A stretch of 64,000 nt of DNA from positions 1 through 64,000 of the forward strand of contig NZ_VIDQ01000015.1 of NCBI RefSeq assembly GCF_009760915.1, given 5' to 3'. Made by a program: the position numbers and the translations under genes. Shown here piece after piece: positions 22,845 through 32,771 of this stretch. Numbering within the stretch: the first letter of the stretch is position 1; the number at the start of each line of letters is the position of its first letter. A model generated the notes under the pieces. That model made no database searches. It worked only from the letters and a program-made list of their open reading frames with translations, and was not told where the DNA came from. Source of the stretch: Azohydromonas aeria. GTDB taxonomy: Bacteria; Pseudomonadota; Gammaproteobacteria; Burkholderiales; Burkholderiaceae_C.

Positions 22845-23845
22845 GGCCCCGCCGCCGGCTCCACCGGCGGGTGCGGCACGCCGGCTGCGTCCTCCGCGCG
22901 GTGGGTGGCGAAGAGCGCGTCACGGGTGCGGTCGTCGAGCATGGGCGCGAGCCGATCGAGCGCGTCCAGGCGCTGCAGCCCGGCGCGGCGCAGGATCTCG
23001 GCATGCGGCACGCCCTCGCTGAGCCAGGCCACGATGGCGCTGTTGCGCAGCGCCGCCGGGCCGGTGTCGCCGGGCAGGCGGCGCAGCACGCCGTCCTGCA
23101 GCGCCTGCTGCAGGAAGGCCTGCACGGCGCGGAACGAGGGTTGCCGGCTCAGCGGCACGCGCATGCCGGGCAATGCCGGGATCAGCGGCGTCTCCGGCTT
23201 GGGCAGCCGCGGCAGCCAGGCCGCCAGGGCGTCGGCCGTGAGCGCGCTGAGCTGCATCGTGCGCCACTGGCTGCGGCGCGGGCCGCCGATCTCCAGCGAC
23301 CAGACGCCGTCCTCGTCGCGCCCCAAATGCTCGACACGCGCCGCCGCGGTTTCGGACAACGTAAAACCGTCGGCCAGCAGCAGGCAGATCAGCAGCCGGT
23401 CGCGCTGCGGCTGCACCTCCAGCGGATGCCAGCCCTCCAGCCGGCGCAGCAGCTGCGCGCGCTCCGGCGGCGTGAAGGCCACCGAGCGCGGCTGCTCGCG
23501 GCGCGGGACCTCGTTGCCCAGGTCGTCGAACGGGTTGCCCGGCGGCAGCGCGCCGCACACCACGCCGCCGGCGTGGACCCGGCCGAGCACGCGGCGGTAG
23601 CGCGCCTGCGTGGTGGGATTCAGGCGCTCGCCGGCGAGGAAGGCCACCGCCTCGATCGGCGTGGCCGCTTCCACCGGCACCTCGCGCCCGGCCAGGAAAC
23701 GGCGCCAGGCCAGCCAGTAGTGGGTGTAGAGCTGGCGCGACTTGGGCGACAGCCGCGGCAGGCTGGCGCCGACCGGGTCGGCATGCCAGCGCTGGGCGTC
23801 AGCGTCAGCGGCGTCAGGCGGGGTGGGGAGGGTGTGTTCTTTCAC
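22841..23845 (-). CDS. Tyrosine recombinase-like protein without catalytic tyrosine
   Basis: The roughly 334-residue protein looks like a site-specific integrase: an N-terminal core-binding part (SPKSRQLYTHYWLAWRRFL; LNPTTQARYRRVLGRVH) and a C-terminal catalytic-like fold (RDRLLICLLLADGFTLSE). By eye, box I has Thr where the first catalytic Arg belongs, box II reads GPAALRNS (Arg kept, His lost), and no nucleophile Tyr is found in the C-terminal region (AGLQRLDALDRLAPML). It is therefore probably a DNA-binding relative and not an active recombinase. The GTG at 23845 is my choice; no ATG or good ribosome site is near, so the start is uncertain. It is translationally coupled to the next gene. 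Confidence 0.75.
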   Translation of the reverse strand: MKEHTLPTPPDAADADAQRWHADPVGASLPRLSPKSRQLYTHYWLAWRRFLAGREVPVEAATPIEAVAFLAGERLNPTTQARYRRVLGRVHAGGVVCGALPPGNPFDDLGNEVPRREQPRSVAFTPPERAQLLRRLEGWHPLEVQPQRDRLLICLLLADGFTLSETAAARVEHLGRDEDGVWSLEIGGPRRSQWRTMQLSALTADALAAWLPRLPKPETPLIPALPGMRVPLSRQPSFRAVQAFLQQALQDGVLRRLPGDTGPAALRNSAIVAWLSEGVPHAEILRRAGLQRLDALDRLAPMLDDRTRDALFATHRAEDAAGVPHPPVEPAAGP

Positions 23846-23961
23846 AGTACCCACAACATACAACACGCCGGGCCGATTGGGTACGGCAGGCTGCGTCAAA
23901 GTCAAGTTGCCGGGGCGGGAGCGCCGTGGCTTGCAGCCCGCGGCTCGGCGGTGCCTGCGGG

Positions 23962-25086
23962 TCAGGGAATCAGCACGTCGCGCAGCGCATGCCCGGCCGC
24001 CATGCGGTCCAGCGCGACATGGATGTCCCGCAGCGCCAGCCGCTCGCCCATGAGTCGGTTCACCGGCAGCTTGCCCTGCTGGTAGAGCGCGATGTAGCGC
24101 GGGATGTCGCGCACCGGCACGGCCGAGCCGATGTAGCTGCCGCGCAGCGTGCGCTCCTCGGCCACCAGCTGCACCGGCGGCAGCGCCAGGCGCCGGTCCG
24201 GATGCGGCAGCCCGGCGCTGACGGTGCTGCCGCCGCGGCGCGTGATGCGCCAGGCCAGCTCCAGCGCCGGCACGGCGCCGGCCATCTCGAAGGCCACCTC
24301 CACGCCGCCGCGCGTGTGCGCGCGCACCTTCTCGGCCGCCTCGGGGTCGGCGGCGTTGACGGTGAAGGTCGCGCCCAGCTCGCGCGCCAGCGCCAGCTTG
24401 TCCTCGTGCAGGTCGACGGCCACCACCTCGCGCGCGCCCGCCGCCACCGCCGCCAGCAGCGAGCTGAAGCCCACGCCGCCCAGGCCCAGCACGGCCGCGC
24501 TGCTGCCCGCGGCCAGCCGCGCGGTGTTGAACACCGCGCCCACGCCGGTGAGCACGGCGCAGCCGAACAGCGCCGCCTCCTCGAAGCTGATGTCGGCCTC
24601 GACCTTGACACAGGAGCGGCGCGACACCACCGCGTGGTCGGCGAAGCACGACACGCCCAGGTGGTGGTGCACCGGCTCGCCGTCCATGCGCAATCGCCGT
24701 TCGCCCGACAGCAGCGTGCCCGCGCCGTTGGCCGCGGCGCCGGGCTCGCACAGCGCGGGGCGCCCTTCGGCGCAGGGCAGGCAGCAGCCGCAGCTCGGCA
24801 TGAACACCATCACCACGCGGTCGCCCGGGCGCAGGTCGGTGACGCCGGGGCCGCATTCCACGACCTCGCCCGCCGACTCGTGGCCCAGCGCCATCGGCAC
24901 CGGCCGCGGCCGGTCGCCGTTGACCACGGACAGGTCCGAGTGGCACAGCCCCGCCGCGCGCACGCGTACCAGCAGCTCGCCCGGGCCGGGCGGATCGAGC
25001 TCCAGCTCGCGCAGCCGCAGCGGCTGCGATTGCACGTAGGGAGCCGGGGCTCCGAGGCGGGTCAGCACGGCGGCATGGATCTTCAT
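23962..25086 (-). CDS. Zinc-dependent alcohol dehydrogenase
   Basis: The 374-residue medium-chain dehydrogenase has the catalytic zinc Cys in GLCHSDL, the LGHESAGEV motif, four structural-zinc Cys in the CGCCLPCAEGRPALC lobe, and the Rossmann motif GLGGVGFSSLLAA. The acid after the second Rossmann strand (VAVDLHEDKL) points to NAD. It is most like the class III / aryl-alcohol branch; the substrate cannot be fixed. It lies about 115 bp upstream of the pseudo-recombinase gene on the same strand and is divergent from the NYN gene across 240 bp. Confidence 0.9.
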   Translation of the reverse strand: MKIHAAVLTRLGAPAPYVQSQPLRLRELELDPPGPGELLVRVRAAGLCHSDLSVVNGDRPRPVPMALGHESAGEVVECGPGVTDLRPGDRVVMVFMPSCGCCLPCAEGRPALCEPGAAANGAGTLLSGERRLRMDGEPVHHHLGVSCFADHAVVSRRSCVKVEADISFEEAALFGCAVLTGVGAVFNTARLAAGSSAAVLGLGGVGFSSLLAAVAAGAREVVAVDLHEDKLALARELGATFTVNAADPEAAEKVRAHTRGGVEVAFEMAGAVPALELAWRITRRGGSTVSAGLPHPDRRLALPPVQLVAEERTLRGSYIGSAVPVRDIPRYIALYQQGKLPVNRLMGERLALRDIHVALDRMAAGHALRDVLIP

Positions 25087-25326
25087 GGGCGGGTCCTGGG
25101 CTCGGGTGGAGGCCGCCTCAGTCTAGGGCCCGCCCGCGGCCCGGCACGGACCACGGCAGCCGGCAGCAAGAAAACGGCCATCGCGCCACCCGGTCACGAC
25201 GCCGTCATGGGAAATGCCGCGGCGGGTTTACCATCGTGTCCGCAACACGGGGCCGAGGGATTTGCGCCAGCCGCGAAAGGAGCCCCGCAACGGTTGCTGA
25301 TCCGGGTATCAAAATACGATTGCGCC

Positions 25327-26265
25327 ATGCCTTCCAACGAAGCTGTTGCTCTTTACTGGGATTTCGAGAACCTCCACGCCAGCCTGCTCGACCAGCAACA
25401 AGGATTCGGTGCCTACCGCGCCAGTTGTTTCCGCCCGCAGGAGGAATTGATCGACGTCGCGGCCATCCTGGAATTCGCGCTGTCGCTGGGCCCGGTGGCC
25501 ATCAACCGGGCCTTCGCCAATTGGGTATCGTTCACGCGATACCGCTTCGCGCTGCTGCGTTCGGCCGTCGAGCTCATCCAGGTGTTTTCGCCGGGCTCCA
25601 ATGCCAAGAACGGCGCCGACATCAAGCTCTGTCTCGACGTGATGGACGACATGGCCCGCTTTCCCCACGTGCGCACCGTCATCGTCGTGGGCGGCGACAG
25701 CGACTACATGCCGCTGTCCTACAAGGTCAAGGCCGCCGGCCGAACCCTCGTCGGTATTGGCAGCCGTGTCAGCACCAATCAGCACTGGGCCCGCAGCTGC
25801 CACGAGTTCAAATATTACGAGTCGTTGCTGCCGGTTAACGTTGAAGAATCCCGCCTGCCGATGGCGCCGGGTTATCCAGGGGTTTTGCCCAATACCCCAT
25901 CGGCGGAGGCGGCGGGTATGCCGGCCTCGATTGACGCAGCCGAGATGGAGGCGGCGCAAGCCGAGGAATTGCGCCTGTTGCTCGACCGCGCCGCGGAAGC
26001 CGAAAAGCGCCGCCAGGAAATGGCGGACATGGTCTGCCGCGCCATTGCACTGCTCTCGGAACGCCGCGGCGAACCCTGGGTGCAAAAGGCCGGGTTACGC
26101 CCCTTCATCCAGCGCATGGATCCGACGTTTCATGAATCGAATTTCGGTTTTGATACGTTTTCGGACTTGCTGGAGTCGCTGCACGACGTGATCGAGATGC
26201 GCCGCGGCGAGCACGATCACGAGATCCGCATCGCGCAGCGCCAGCCGTCCTCCAGCGAGGCCTGA
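25327..26265 (+). CDS. NYN-domain (PIN-like) nuclease with C-terminal LOTUS domain
   Basis: Residues 1 to about 170 form a NYN/LabA-type PIN-like nuclease: D12 in ALYWDFENL, D98 in NGADIKLCLD, and D124/D126 in VVGGDSDYMPL are the expected metal-binding acids, and SRVSTNQHWARSCHEFKYYE closes the domain. Residues about 190-235 are a charged linker, and residues about 238-305 are an OST-HTH/LOTUS-type domain (VQKAGLRPFIQRMDPTFHESNFGF), thought to bind RNA. It should be an RNase or RNA-binding regulator. The frame extends far upstream but only as an ADH shadow; MPSNEAVALY fits the family start. The gene is less GC-rich than its neighbours. Confidence 0.85.
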   Translation: MPSNEAVALYWDFENLHASLLDQQQGFGAYRASCFRPQEELIDVAAILEFALSLGPVAINRAFANWVSFTRYRFALLRSAVELIQVFSPGSNAKNGADIKLCLDVMDDMARFPHVRTVIVVGGDSDYMPLSYKVKAAGRTLVGIGSRVSTNQHWARSCHEFKYYESLLPVNVEESRLPMAPGYPGVLPNTPSAEAAGMPASIDAAEMEAAQAEELRLLLDRAAEAEKRRQEMADMVCRAIALLSERRGEPWVQKAGLRPFIQRMDPTFHESNFGFDTFSDLLESLHDVIEMRRGEHDHEIRIAQRQPSSSEA

Positions 26266-26270
26266 AGCCC

Positions 26271-27182
26271 ATGCCCGGCCGCGGCCGCCGCATCGTCCGG
26301 GTCCTGCCTGCGCGGCGGGGGTGGGCGCCGGCCGCGGCCATCGCCATGGCTGCCCTGGCCGCCGCCCTGGCCGGGCTGCCGGGTGCCCGTGCCGCGCCGG
26401 CCGACGACCTGGCCGCGCTGCTCAACGAGGCACGCCGGCAGCCGCAGCGCTGCGGCGAGCGCACGCTGCCGCCCGCGCCGGCGCTGGCGCGGCGAGATGC
26501 CCTGGAACGCGCCGAGGGCGACGATGCCGCGGCGCTGCGCCGCGCGCTCGGCGCCGCCGGCTTCCCGGCGGCGCGCGTGCAGGTGTTCACGGCCTCGGGC
26601 CCGCGCGACGCGGCGCGGGTGCTGGCGCTGCTGCGCGGCGATGCCGGGACCTGCGCGGCGCTGGCCGATCCGGAGCTTACGGCCGTGGGCGTGCGCCAGC
26701 AGGGTACGCGCTGGCGCATCGTGCTGGCGCAGCCGCTGCTGGCGGCCGACCTGGGCGACTGGCGCCAGGCCGGCCGGCAGGTCCTGGCGCTGGCCAACGC
26801 CGCGCGCGCCACGCCGCGGCGCTGCGGCGGCGAGCCGATGGCCGCGGCTCCGCCCCTGCGCTGGAACGAGGCCCTGGGCACCGCAGCGCTGGCGCACAGC
26901 GCCGACATGGCGCGGCGCCGCTACTTCGAGCACCGCAGCCCGGAGGGCGCCGCGGTGGACGAGCGCGCCCGGCGCGCCGGCTACGACTGGCGCCGCGTCG
27001 GCGAGAATATCGCCTTCGGCACCGGGTCGGCGCGGCACACGGTGCAGGGCTGGATCGACAGCCCCGGCCACTGCCGCAACCTCATGGACCCCGCCTTTGC
27101 CGAGATGGGCGCGGCCTACGCGCTCAGTCCGGGCAGCGACGCGGCGATCTACTGGACCCAGGTGTTCGGCACGGCGCGCTGA
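26271..27182 (+). CDS. Secreted CAP/SCP-domain protein with a degenerate first copy
   Basis: The 303-residue protein has an N-terminal signal region (Arg-rich start, then an Ala/Leu core to about residue 42). The C-terminal half is a clear CAP domain: LRWNEALGTAALAHSADMA, YFEHRSPEG, GENIAFG and GWIDSPGHCRNLM, with the His and Glu positions of the family cavity. The N-terminal half (about 45-165) opens with LLNEARRQPQRCGERTLPPAP, which mirrors LANAARATPRRCGGEPMAAAP of the second half but lacks the His motifs. It is therefore probably a duplicated, degraded CAP domain. It starts 5 bp after the NYN gene and may be co-transcribed. Confidence 0.85.
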   Translation: MPGRGRRIVRVLPARRGWAPAAAIAMAALAAALAGLPGARAAPADDLAALLNEARRQPQRCGERTLPPAPALARRDALERAEGDDAAALRRALGAAGFPAARVQVFTASGPRDAARVLALLRGDAGTCAALADPELTAVGVRQQGTRWRIVLAQPLLAADLGDWRQAGRQVLALANAARATPRRCGGEPMAAAPPLRWNEALGTAALAHSADMARRRYFEHRSPEGAAVDERARRAGYDWRRVGENIAFGTGSARHTVQGWIDSPGHCRNLMDPAFAEMGAAYALSPGSDAAIYWTQVFGTAR

Positions 27183-27328
27183 GGCCGCCGCCCGGGCGAG
27201 GGTTGCGCAAAGCCGACGCCGCGGGCTTGCACCCGTCGCCATTCGGCTGCTTCTGTTCGAGAATGTTACTGTTTGACGCACGCTTGGCGCTTTTGCCGGG
27301 TGGGTGCCGCCGGACCCGCTGCCACGCC

Positions 27329-28876
27329 ATGAAGTTCGATCCCTTGATGTCCTCCGCCCCGGTGCCGCGCGCCGCGTCCGCCGCGATCCTGATCGTGGAG
27401 GATGACGCCGTGATCGCGCTGGACCTGCAGCTGCAGCTGGAGGACATGGGCTATCGCGTGGCCGGCATTGCCGACAGCGGCGCCAAGGCGCTGGCACTGG
27501 CGGGGCGCGAGCGGGCCGAGCTGGTGCTGATGGACATCAACATCCGCGGCCCGATCAACGGCGTGCAGACCGCCGAGGAGCTCAAGCGCGCGGGCCATGC
27601 CATGCCGGTGATCTTCCTGACCTCGCATACCGATCTCGGCACGGTGGCGCAGGCGGTGGGCACGGCGCCGCATGGTTACCTGGGCAAGCCGTTCCAGCCC
27701 GGGGAGCTGCGCGCCAGCATCGAGGTGGCGCTGGCGCGCGCGCAGATGGAGCGGCGCCTCTCCGACAGCGAGCAGCGCTGGCGCCACGTCTTCGACGACG
27801 CGCCGCTGGGCATGGCGCTGGTGTCGCTGCAGGGCGAGGTGCTGCAGGCCAACGCCACGCTGGCGCGGTGGCTCGGCCTGGACGGGGCGCAGCTGCAGGG
27901 CCGGCCGCACGGGGCGCTGACGCACCCGGACGACGTGGCCGCGGAAAGCCTGCATCTGGCCGCGCTGCGCGACGCGCGCGCCGGCGCGGCGCAGTTCGAG
28001 AAGCGCTACCTGAGCGCCGACGGCAGCGTGCTGTGGGCGCAGGTCAGCGTGTCGCTGCTGGAGCCCCACGACGCCTCGGCGCGGCTGCTCTACCAGGTGC
28101 AGGACCTCAGTGCCCAGCGCCTGGCGCAGCAGCAGCGCGCCGAGCTCGAGGCCGAGCGCGTGGCGCTGGAACTGCGCCGCGCGCAGCAGGAGGCGCAGGA
28201 GCAGTTGCTGTCGCGCGTCAGCCACGAGATGCGCACCCCGCTCAACGCGGTGCTGGGCTTCTCGCAGCTGCTGCGCCTGGGCGGGCGCTGTGGCGCCGGC
28301 GAGGGCTGCGGCAAGGGCGGCGAGTACCTGGGACACATCGAGGCCGCCGGCCGCCACCTGCTGGCCATGGTCGACGACCTGCTGGTGCTGCAGCGCGCCA
28401 ATGCCGGGCAGCTCGACGTGGCGCTGGAGGCGGTGCCGCTGGCGCACAGCGTGCAGCAGGCGCTGCTGCTGCTGCTGCCGCAGGCGCGCGCGCAGCAGGT
28501 CAGCCTGGTGGAGGAGGTACCGCCGCAGCTGCGGGTGCGCGCCGACCCGACGCGGCTGCAGCAGATCCTCTCCAACCTCGCCTCCAATGCCGTCAAGTAC
28601 AACCGCCCGGGCGGCTCGCTGCGCGTGAGGGCGCGCTGCGAGTCCGGGCGGGTGCGCGTCGAGTTCATCGACGACGGCCTGGGCATGAGCGCCCGGCAGC
28701 TGGAGCAGGTGTTCCAGCCTTTCGCGCGCGCCGGGCGCGAGCGCTCGGGCATTCCCGGCACCGGCCTGGGGCTGGTGATCTCGCGCCGCCTGGCCGAGGT
28801 CATGGACGGTTCGCTGCACCTCGACAGCCGCGACGGCGCGGGCACCACGGCGACGCTGGAGCTGGCCCAGGGCTGA
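27329..28876 (+). CDS. Hybrid receiver-PAS-histidine kinase
   Basis: The 515-residue protein runs receiver (about 18-135; acids DD at 25-26, phospho-acceptor D69 in LVLMDINIRG, K in GYLGKPF), PAS (about 145-270; VFDDAPLGMALVSLQGEVL), then a HisKA with H299 in SHEMRTPLNAVLGFSQLL and an HATPase domain (NLASNAVKYNRPGG; DDGLGM; GTGLGLVISRRLAEVM). No membrane segment is seen, so it is cytoplasmic; the N-terminal receiver suggests it takes phosphate from, or is tuned by, another kinase. No cognate response regulator is adjacent. A second ATG six codons in is an alternative start. Confidence 0.93.
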   Translation: MKFDPLMSSAPVPRAASAAILIVEDDAVIALDLQLQLEDMGYRVAGIADSGAKALALAGRERAELVLMDINIRGPINGVQTAEELKRAGHAMPVIFLTSHTDLGTVAQAVGTAPHGYLGKPFQPGELRASIEVALARAQMERRLSDSEQRWRHVFDDAPLGMALVSLQGEVLQANATLARWLGLDGAQLQGRPHGALTHPDDVAAESLHLAALRDARAGAAQFEKRYLSADGSVLWAQVSVSLLEPHDASARLLYQVQDLSAQRLAQQQRAELEAERVALELRRAQQEAQEQLLSRVSHEMRTPLNAVLGFSQLLRLGGRCGAGEGCGKGGEYLGHIEAAGRHLLAMVDDLLVLQRANAGQLDVALEAVPLAHSVQQALLLLLPQARAQQVSLVEEVPPQLRVRADPTRLQQILSNLASNAVKYNRPGGSLRVRARCESGRVRVEFIDDGLGMSARQLEQVFQPFARAGRERSGIPGTGLGLVISRRLAEVMDGSLHLDSRDGAGTTATLELAQG

Positions 28877-28965
28877 GCCAGGCTGCGGCGCGGACGGGCG
28901 CGTGGCCTGCTCCTGGCGCGGCATCGCCCCGTGTGCGGCGGGGCCTGCAACCAGGAGTCGGGGAC

Positions 28966-29964
28966 ATGGACAAGACGAAAAGGCTCGCGGCGGCCTGCGC
29001 GCTCGCGGGGCTGGGCATGGGGTCGGCATGGGCGCAATCCGCGCCGCTGCGCACGGTCAGCAGCGACGGCAGCGTGCTGGCGCCGCCGGCCGCCATCGAG
29101 GCCCCGGCGGCTGCGGGCCGGGCTTTCGAGGGCGAGCGCCTCGCCGGTGCGGCCCTGGATGCGCGGGCCGAATTCCCGGCGCGCAGCCTGGGTGCCGCCG
29201 AGCTGGCGGCTTTTGGCCAGCGCTTCCGTCCCAAGCGCGCGCCCTGGGCGCCGCGCGCCGAGGACGCGGCGCGGCCGGAGTCGCTGATCGGGCGTGACCG
29301 GCGCTTCCGGGTGCTGGCGCGGGAATCCGGTTTTCCCTACCGCGCCATCGGGCAGCTCAGTTTCGTCCAGGGCGGCCAAGGCTACCTGTGCACCGGCTTC
29401 CTCATCAGCAAGGACACCGTCGTGACCGCCGGGCACTGCGTGCACGAGGGCGCGCGCGGCAACTGGAGCCGCGAGGTGAAGTTCACGCCGGCCCTCAATG
29501 GCGGCAGCGCGCCCTACGGCTCCTGCAGCGCGCGCAGGCTCTACGCGGTGGCGCAATGGACCGAGCAGGGCAGCGAGACGCACGACTTCGGCGCCGTGAA
29601 GCTCAACTGCGACATCGGGCTGACCACGGGCTGGTTCGGCTACTACGCCACCGCGGGCTCGCAGGCCGGGCTGTCGGTGCTGGTGATGGGCTATGCCGGC
29701 GACAAGCCCGCCGGCACGCTGTGGGGCGGCGGCGGCGACATCGTCGCCGATGACGTGCGCAAGACGCGCTATGGCGTGGACACCGCCGACGGCGAGAGCG
29801 GTGCGCCGGTGATCGAGGCCGACCGCGGTCCCAGCCGCGCCGACTGCTGGGGCACCTGCGCGGTTGCCATCCATGCCTACGGCGCCGCGGGCGGCAGCAA
29901 CAGCGGCACGCGCATCAACTTCGCGGTGGCGCGCATCCTCACCTCGTGGCGGGATGCGCCCTGA
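28966..29964 (+). CDS. Secreted trypsin-like / V8-like serine protease
   Basis: The 332-residue protein has a Sec signal (cleavage likely after AWA at about residue 23) and a pro-region to about residue 120. The protease domain shows the triad H157 (TAGHC), D207 (THDFGAVKL) and S278 (GESGAPV). The pattern resembles glutamyl endopeptidase-like enzymes. Cys pairs (GYLCTGF and GHC; GSC) suggest disulfides. The gene stands alone after the kinase gene, with a weak ribosome site before the ATG. Confidence 0.9.
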   Translation: MDKTKRLAAACALAGLGMGSAWAQSAPLRTVSSDGSVLAPPAAIEAPAAAGRAFEGERLAGAALDARAEFPARSLGAAELAAFGQRFRPKRAPWAPRAEDAARPESLIGRDRRFRVLARESGFPYRAIGQLSFVQGGQGYLCTGFLISKDTVVTAGHCVHEGARGNWSREVKFTPALNGGSAPYGSCSARRLYAVAQWTEQGSETHDFGAVKLNCDIGLTTGWFGYYATAGSQAGLSVLVMGYAGDKPAGTLWGGGGDIVADDVRKTRYGVDTADGESGAPVIEADRGPSRADCWGTCAVAIHAYGAAGGSNSGTRINFAVARILTSWRDAP

Positions 29965-30012
29965 CTGGAGGGGACGCCCGCGCGGGCAGCCTGGCGGGCG
30001 AGGGCGCCGGGC

Positions 30013-30249
30013 TCAGCCCTTCTTGCAGCCCGCGGCGCAGACGAGCTGGTTCTTGCCCAGCAGCCGCTTGGTGGCGAGCTCGGCGCGCGGGCGGTGCTGG
30101 CCGCACTTGAAGCAGGACATGGTGGCCATGTGCAAGCCGCCGCTGCCGCCCGGACTGAAGGGCGAACCGGCGGCCTTGCGCTTGTAGCGCAGCCCGTCGT
30201 CCTGGATCACGGTACCCGGTGCTTCGGGCTTGGTGGTATTGCTGCTCAT
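30013..30249 (-). CDS. Small Cys-containing protein next to IF-1
   Basis: The 78-residue basic protein has CFKC at its centre and VCAAGC near the end, a CxxC...CxxxC layout that could bind one zinc ion. The N-terminal half is polar and Gly/Pro-rich. I do not recognise a named family. Its ATG overlaps the stop of the IF-1 gene by ATGA (30246-30249), so the two are probably translated together. That suggests a ribosome- or nucleic-acid-related role. Confidence 0.7.
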   Translation of the reverse strand: MSSNTTKPEAPGTVIQDDGLRYKRKAAGSPFSPGGSGGLHMATMSCFKCGQHRPRAELATKRLLGKNQLVCAAGCKKG

Positions 30250-30512
30250 CGGGCGGTTCTCCGGACGGGTGCTTCTGGCGTGGGGCCGCGCCGCTCCAAA
30301 TGGCGGAAGGTGATGCGGGCCTTGCTCAGATCGTAGGGCGACAACTCCAGCGACACGCTGTCGCCGGCAAGGATGCGGATGTGATGCTTGCGCATGCGTC
30401 CGGCGGTATAGGCCACGAGCTCGTGGCCGTTTTCGAGTTCCACGCGGAAACGCGAGTCGGGCAGGACTTCGCGCACCACGCCGTTCATAGAGATCAGTTC
30501 TTCCTTGGCCAT
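30246..30512 (-). CDS. infA: Translation initiation factor IF-1 (second-copy type)
   Basis: The 88-residue protein is an S1/OB-fold IF-1: [20 protein letters not shown], then [21 protein letters not shown] and the [14 protein letters not shown] end. It has a C-terminal extension of about 15 residues ([16 protein letters not shown]) that standard 72-residue IF-1 lacks. It is not among ribosomal protein genes, so it is probably the second infA copy that many Burkholderiales carry. Longer upstream frames are spurious. It is coupled to the small Cys protein gene. Confidence 0.92.
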   Translation of the reverse strand: MAKEELISMNGVVREVLPDSRFRVELENGHELVAYTAGRMRKHHIRILAGDSVSLELSPYDLSKARITFRHLERRGPTPEAPVRRTAR

Positions 30513-31167
30513 GAGCTCATGCCTGCGTCGAAGCGGTGGATGCGAATGCAGCGGTGCACGCGGCGCCGTTGCGGCTGCGTCCGCCCTTGCGGCACCCGGC
30601 GGCTGGAGCGGACGTGGTTGATGGGGTGGAGGGACCGGACACGGGCAACCGGCCGGCCTCGCGCCGCCCGGGGCCACGCGTTGCCGCGACGGTGAAAAGC
30701 CTGGTGAGCGGCCCGGTACCCTGGGCCGCCAGTCGGCAATTCCAGCGGGCCGGTCGCCACGACGGTCGGGCGCTGCCGCGATGAAAGCCGGAGCGGATGG
30801 GCCGGATGCCCCACACTGACCTACGGCAGGCCTTCCGGCACGGACCGGGCGTGCGGGACGGCACGTTGCAAAATGGTATCAGTTGCACAGGCCTTCGACG
30901 CAGGGTGCGAAAAACGACCTGGTTCTCAGCGCGTTTTTATCGTTGTCGCTGGACAAAACGCCACAAGCGATAACCAAGGCACCAACGAGCGTGGAAAGCC
31001 CGGACGCGCTGCCGTCGAAATAGATCAGGTCGAACCTGAAGTACGCAAGACTGAAAATCCCCCGTTTGCGGTAAATTTGTAAGATTGTTATACGGGCGCA
31101 TGGATTGCTCTTACCCTGGCGCGAGCCGGGCCTCTTCAGATCCGGTCGCCAGCCCATTCGTCCTGCG
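30513..31167. other. Long gap between IF-1 and H-NS-like genes
   Basis: No gene is supported here. The left 340 bp are GC-rich with only shadow frames. From about 30860 to 31120 the sequence is clearly more AT-rich and holds the likely H-NS-like promoter. Next to the start codon, 31150-31164 (AGCCCATTCGTCCTG) matches the left arm of the dispersed palindrome with one change and may be a relic. The gap is divergent, so it should contain both promoters. Confidence 0.5.
31066..31094 (+). promoter_or_regulatory. Candidate sigma-70 promoter for the H-NS-like gene
   Basis: TTGCGG (31066-31071) and TATACG (31089-31094) are separated by exactly 17 bases in the AT-rich part of the gap, 74 bp before the ATG. 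The match to the -35 and -10 consensus is fair. Confidence 0.4.
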
Positions 31168-31491
31168 ATGACAGACCTCGACAACGCAACCAAGGCACGG
31201 CGCATCGCCCTGCACCAGATCCGGCAGTTGATGGAGTTCTGGAGCATCGCGCCCGAAGAGCTGGGCTCGCCGCGGGCCGTGCCGGCACTGCGCCGCTGCG
31301 TGCCGCCGCCCGGCTTCGTGAAATACCGCCATCCCGTCACCGGCGAAACCTGGGACGGCGAGGGCGAGCATCCCGAGTGGCTGCGCCGGGCACTGCTCAA
31401 GGAGGGCTACCGCGTGGCCGAGCTCAAGCCCGAAGGCCAGGCGGAGCACCCGCCCGCCGCGCTGCAGCCGCAGGCGGGCCACGCCGGCTGA
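31168..31491 (+). CDS. H-NS-type histone-like DNA-binding protein
   Basis: The 107-residue protein has an H-NS C-terminal DNA-binding motif: KYRHPVTGETWDGEGEHPEW followed by LRRALLKEGY. The N-terminal part (IRQLMEFWSIAPEEL) is much shorter than the coiled-coil oligomerisation region of full H-NS, so it may act as a partner or antagonist of a full-length H-NS, or oligomerise differently. It probably binds AT-rich DNA. It has its own AT-rich upstream region, which may allow autoregulation. Confidence 0.8.
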   Translation: MTDLDNATKARRIALHQIRQLMEFWSIAPEELGSPRAVPALRRCVPPPGFVKYRHPVTGETWDGEGEHPEWLRRALLKEGYRVAELKPEGQAEHPPAALQPQAGHAG

Positions 31492-31596
31492 CGGCGCCGG
31501 CCGTGCGCCGGCGAATTCGATGGCGGTTTCCGGAGTGCCGCGCGCAGCGGCGGCGCCTACAGTCGCGCCATCCCGACCCGCCTGAAAGCCGCCGCC

Positions 31597-32733
<1,137 letters not shown>

Positions 32734-32771
32734 CGCGCCATCCGAGCCGCGGCGCCGGGCCACCCGCTCAA

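Noticed and set aside
23846..24946. Extension of the pseudo-recombinase to 701 codons
   Set aside because: The extra part overlaps the alcohol dehydrogenase gene in another frame and has a low-complexity Arg/Gly/Ala composition.
17871..25086. A complete integrated prophage or ICE
   Set aside because: Apart from two recombinase-like genes with degraded active sites there are no phage structural, replication, relaxase or att features.
23926..25326. Upstream extension of the NYN gene to a 779-codon frame
   Set aside because: The extension is antisense to a clear alcohol dehydrogenase; the NYN family start is at 25327.
30873..31082. A 69-codon plus-strand frame in the AT-richer gap
   Set aside because: No ribosome site or recognisable motif, and it ends in the likely promoter of the H-NS-like gene.
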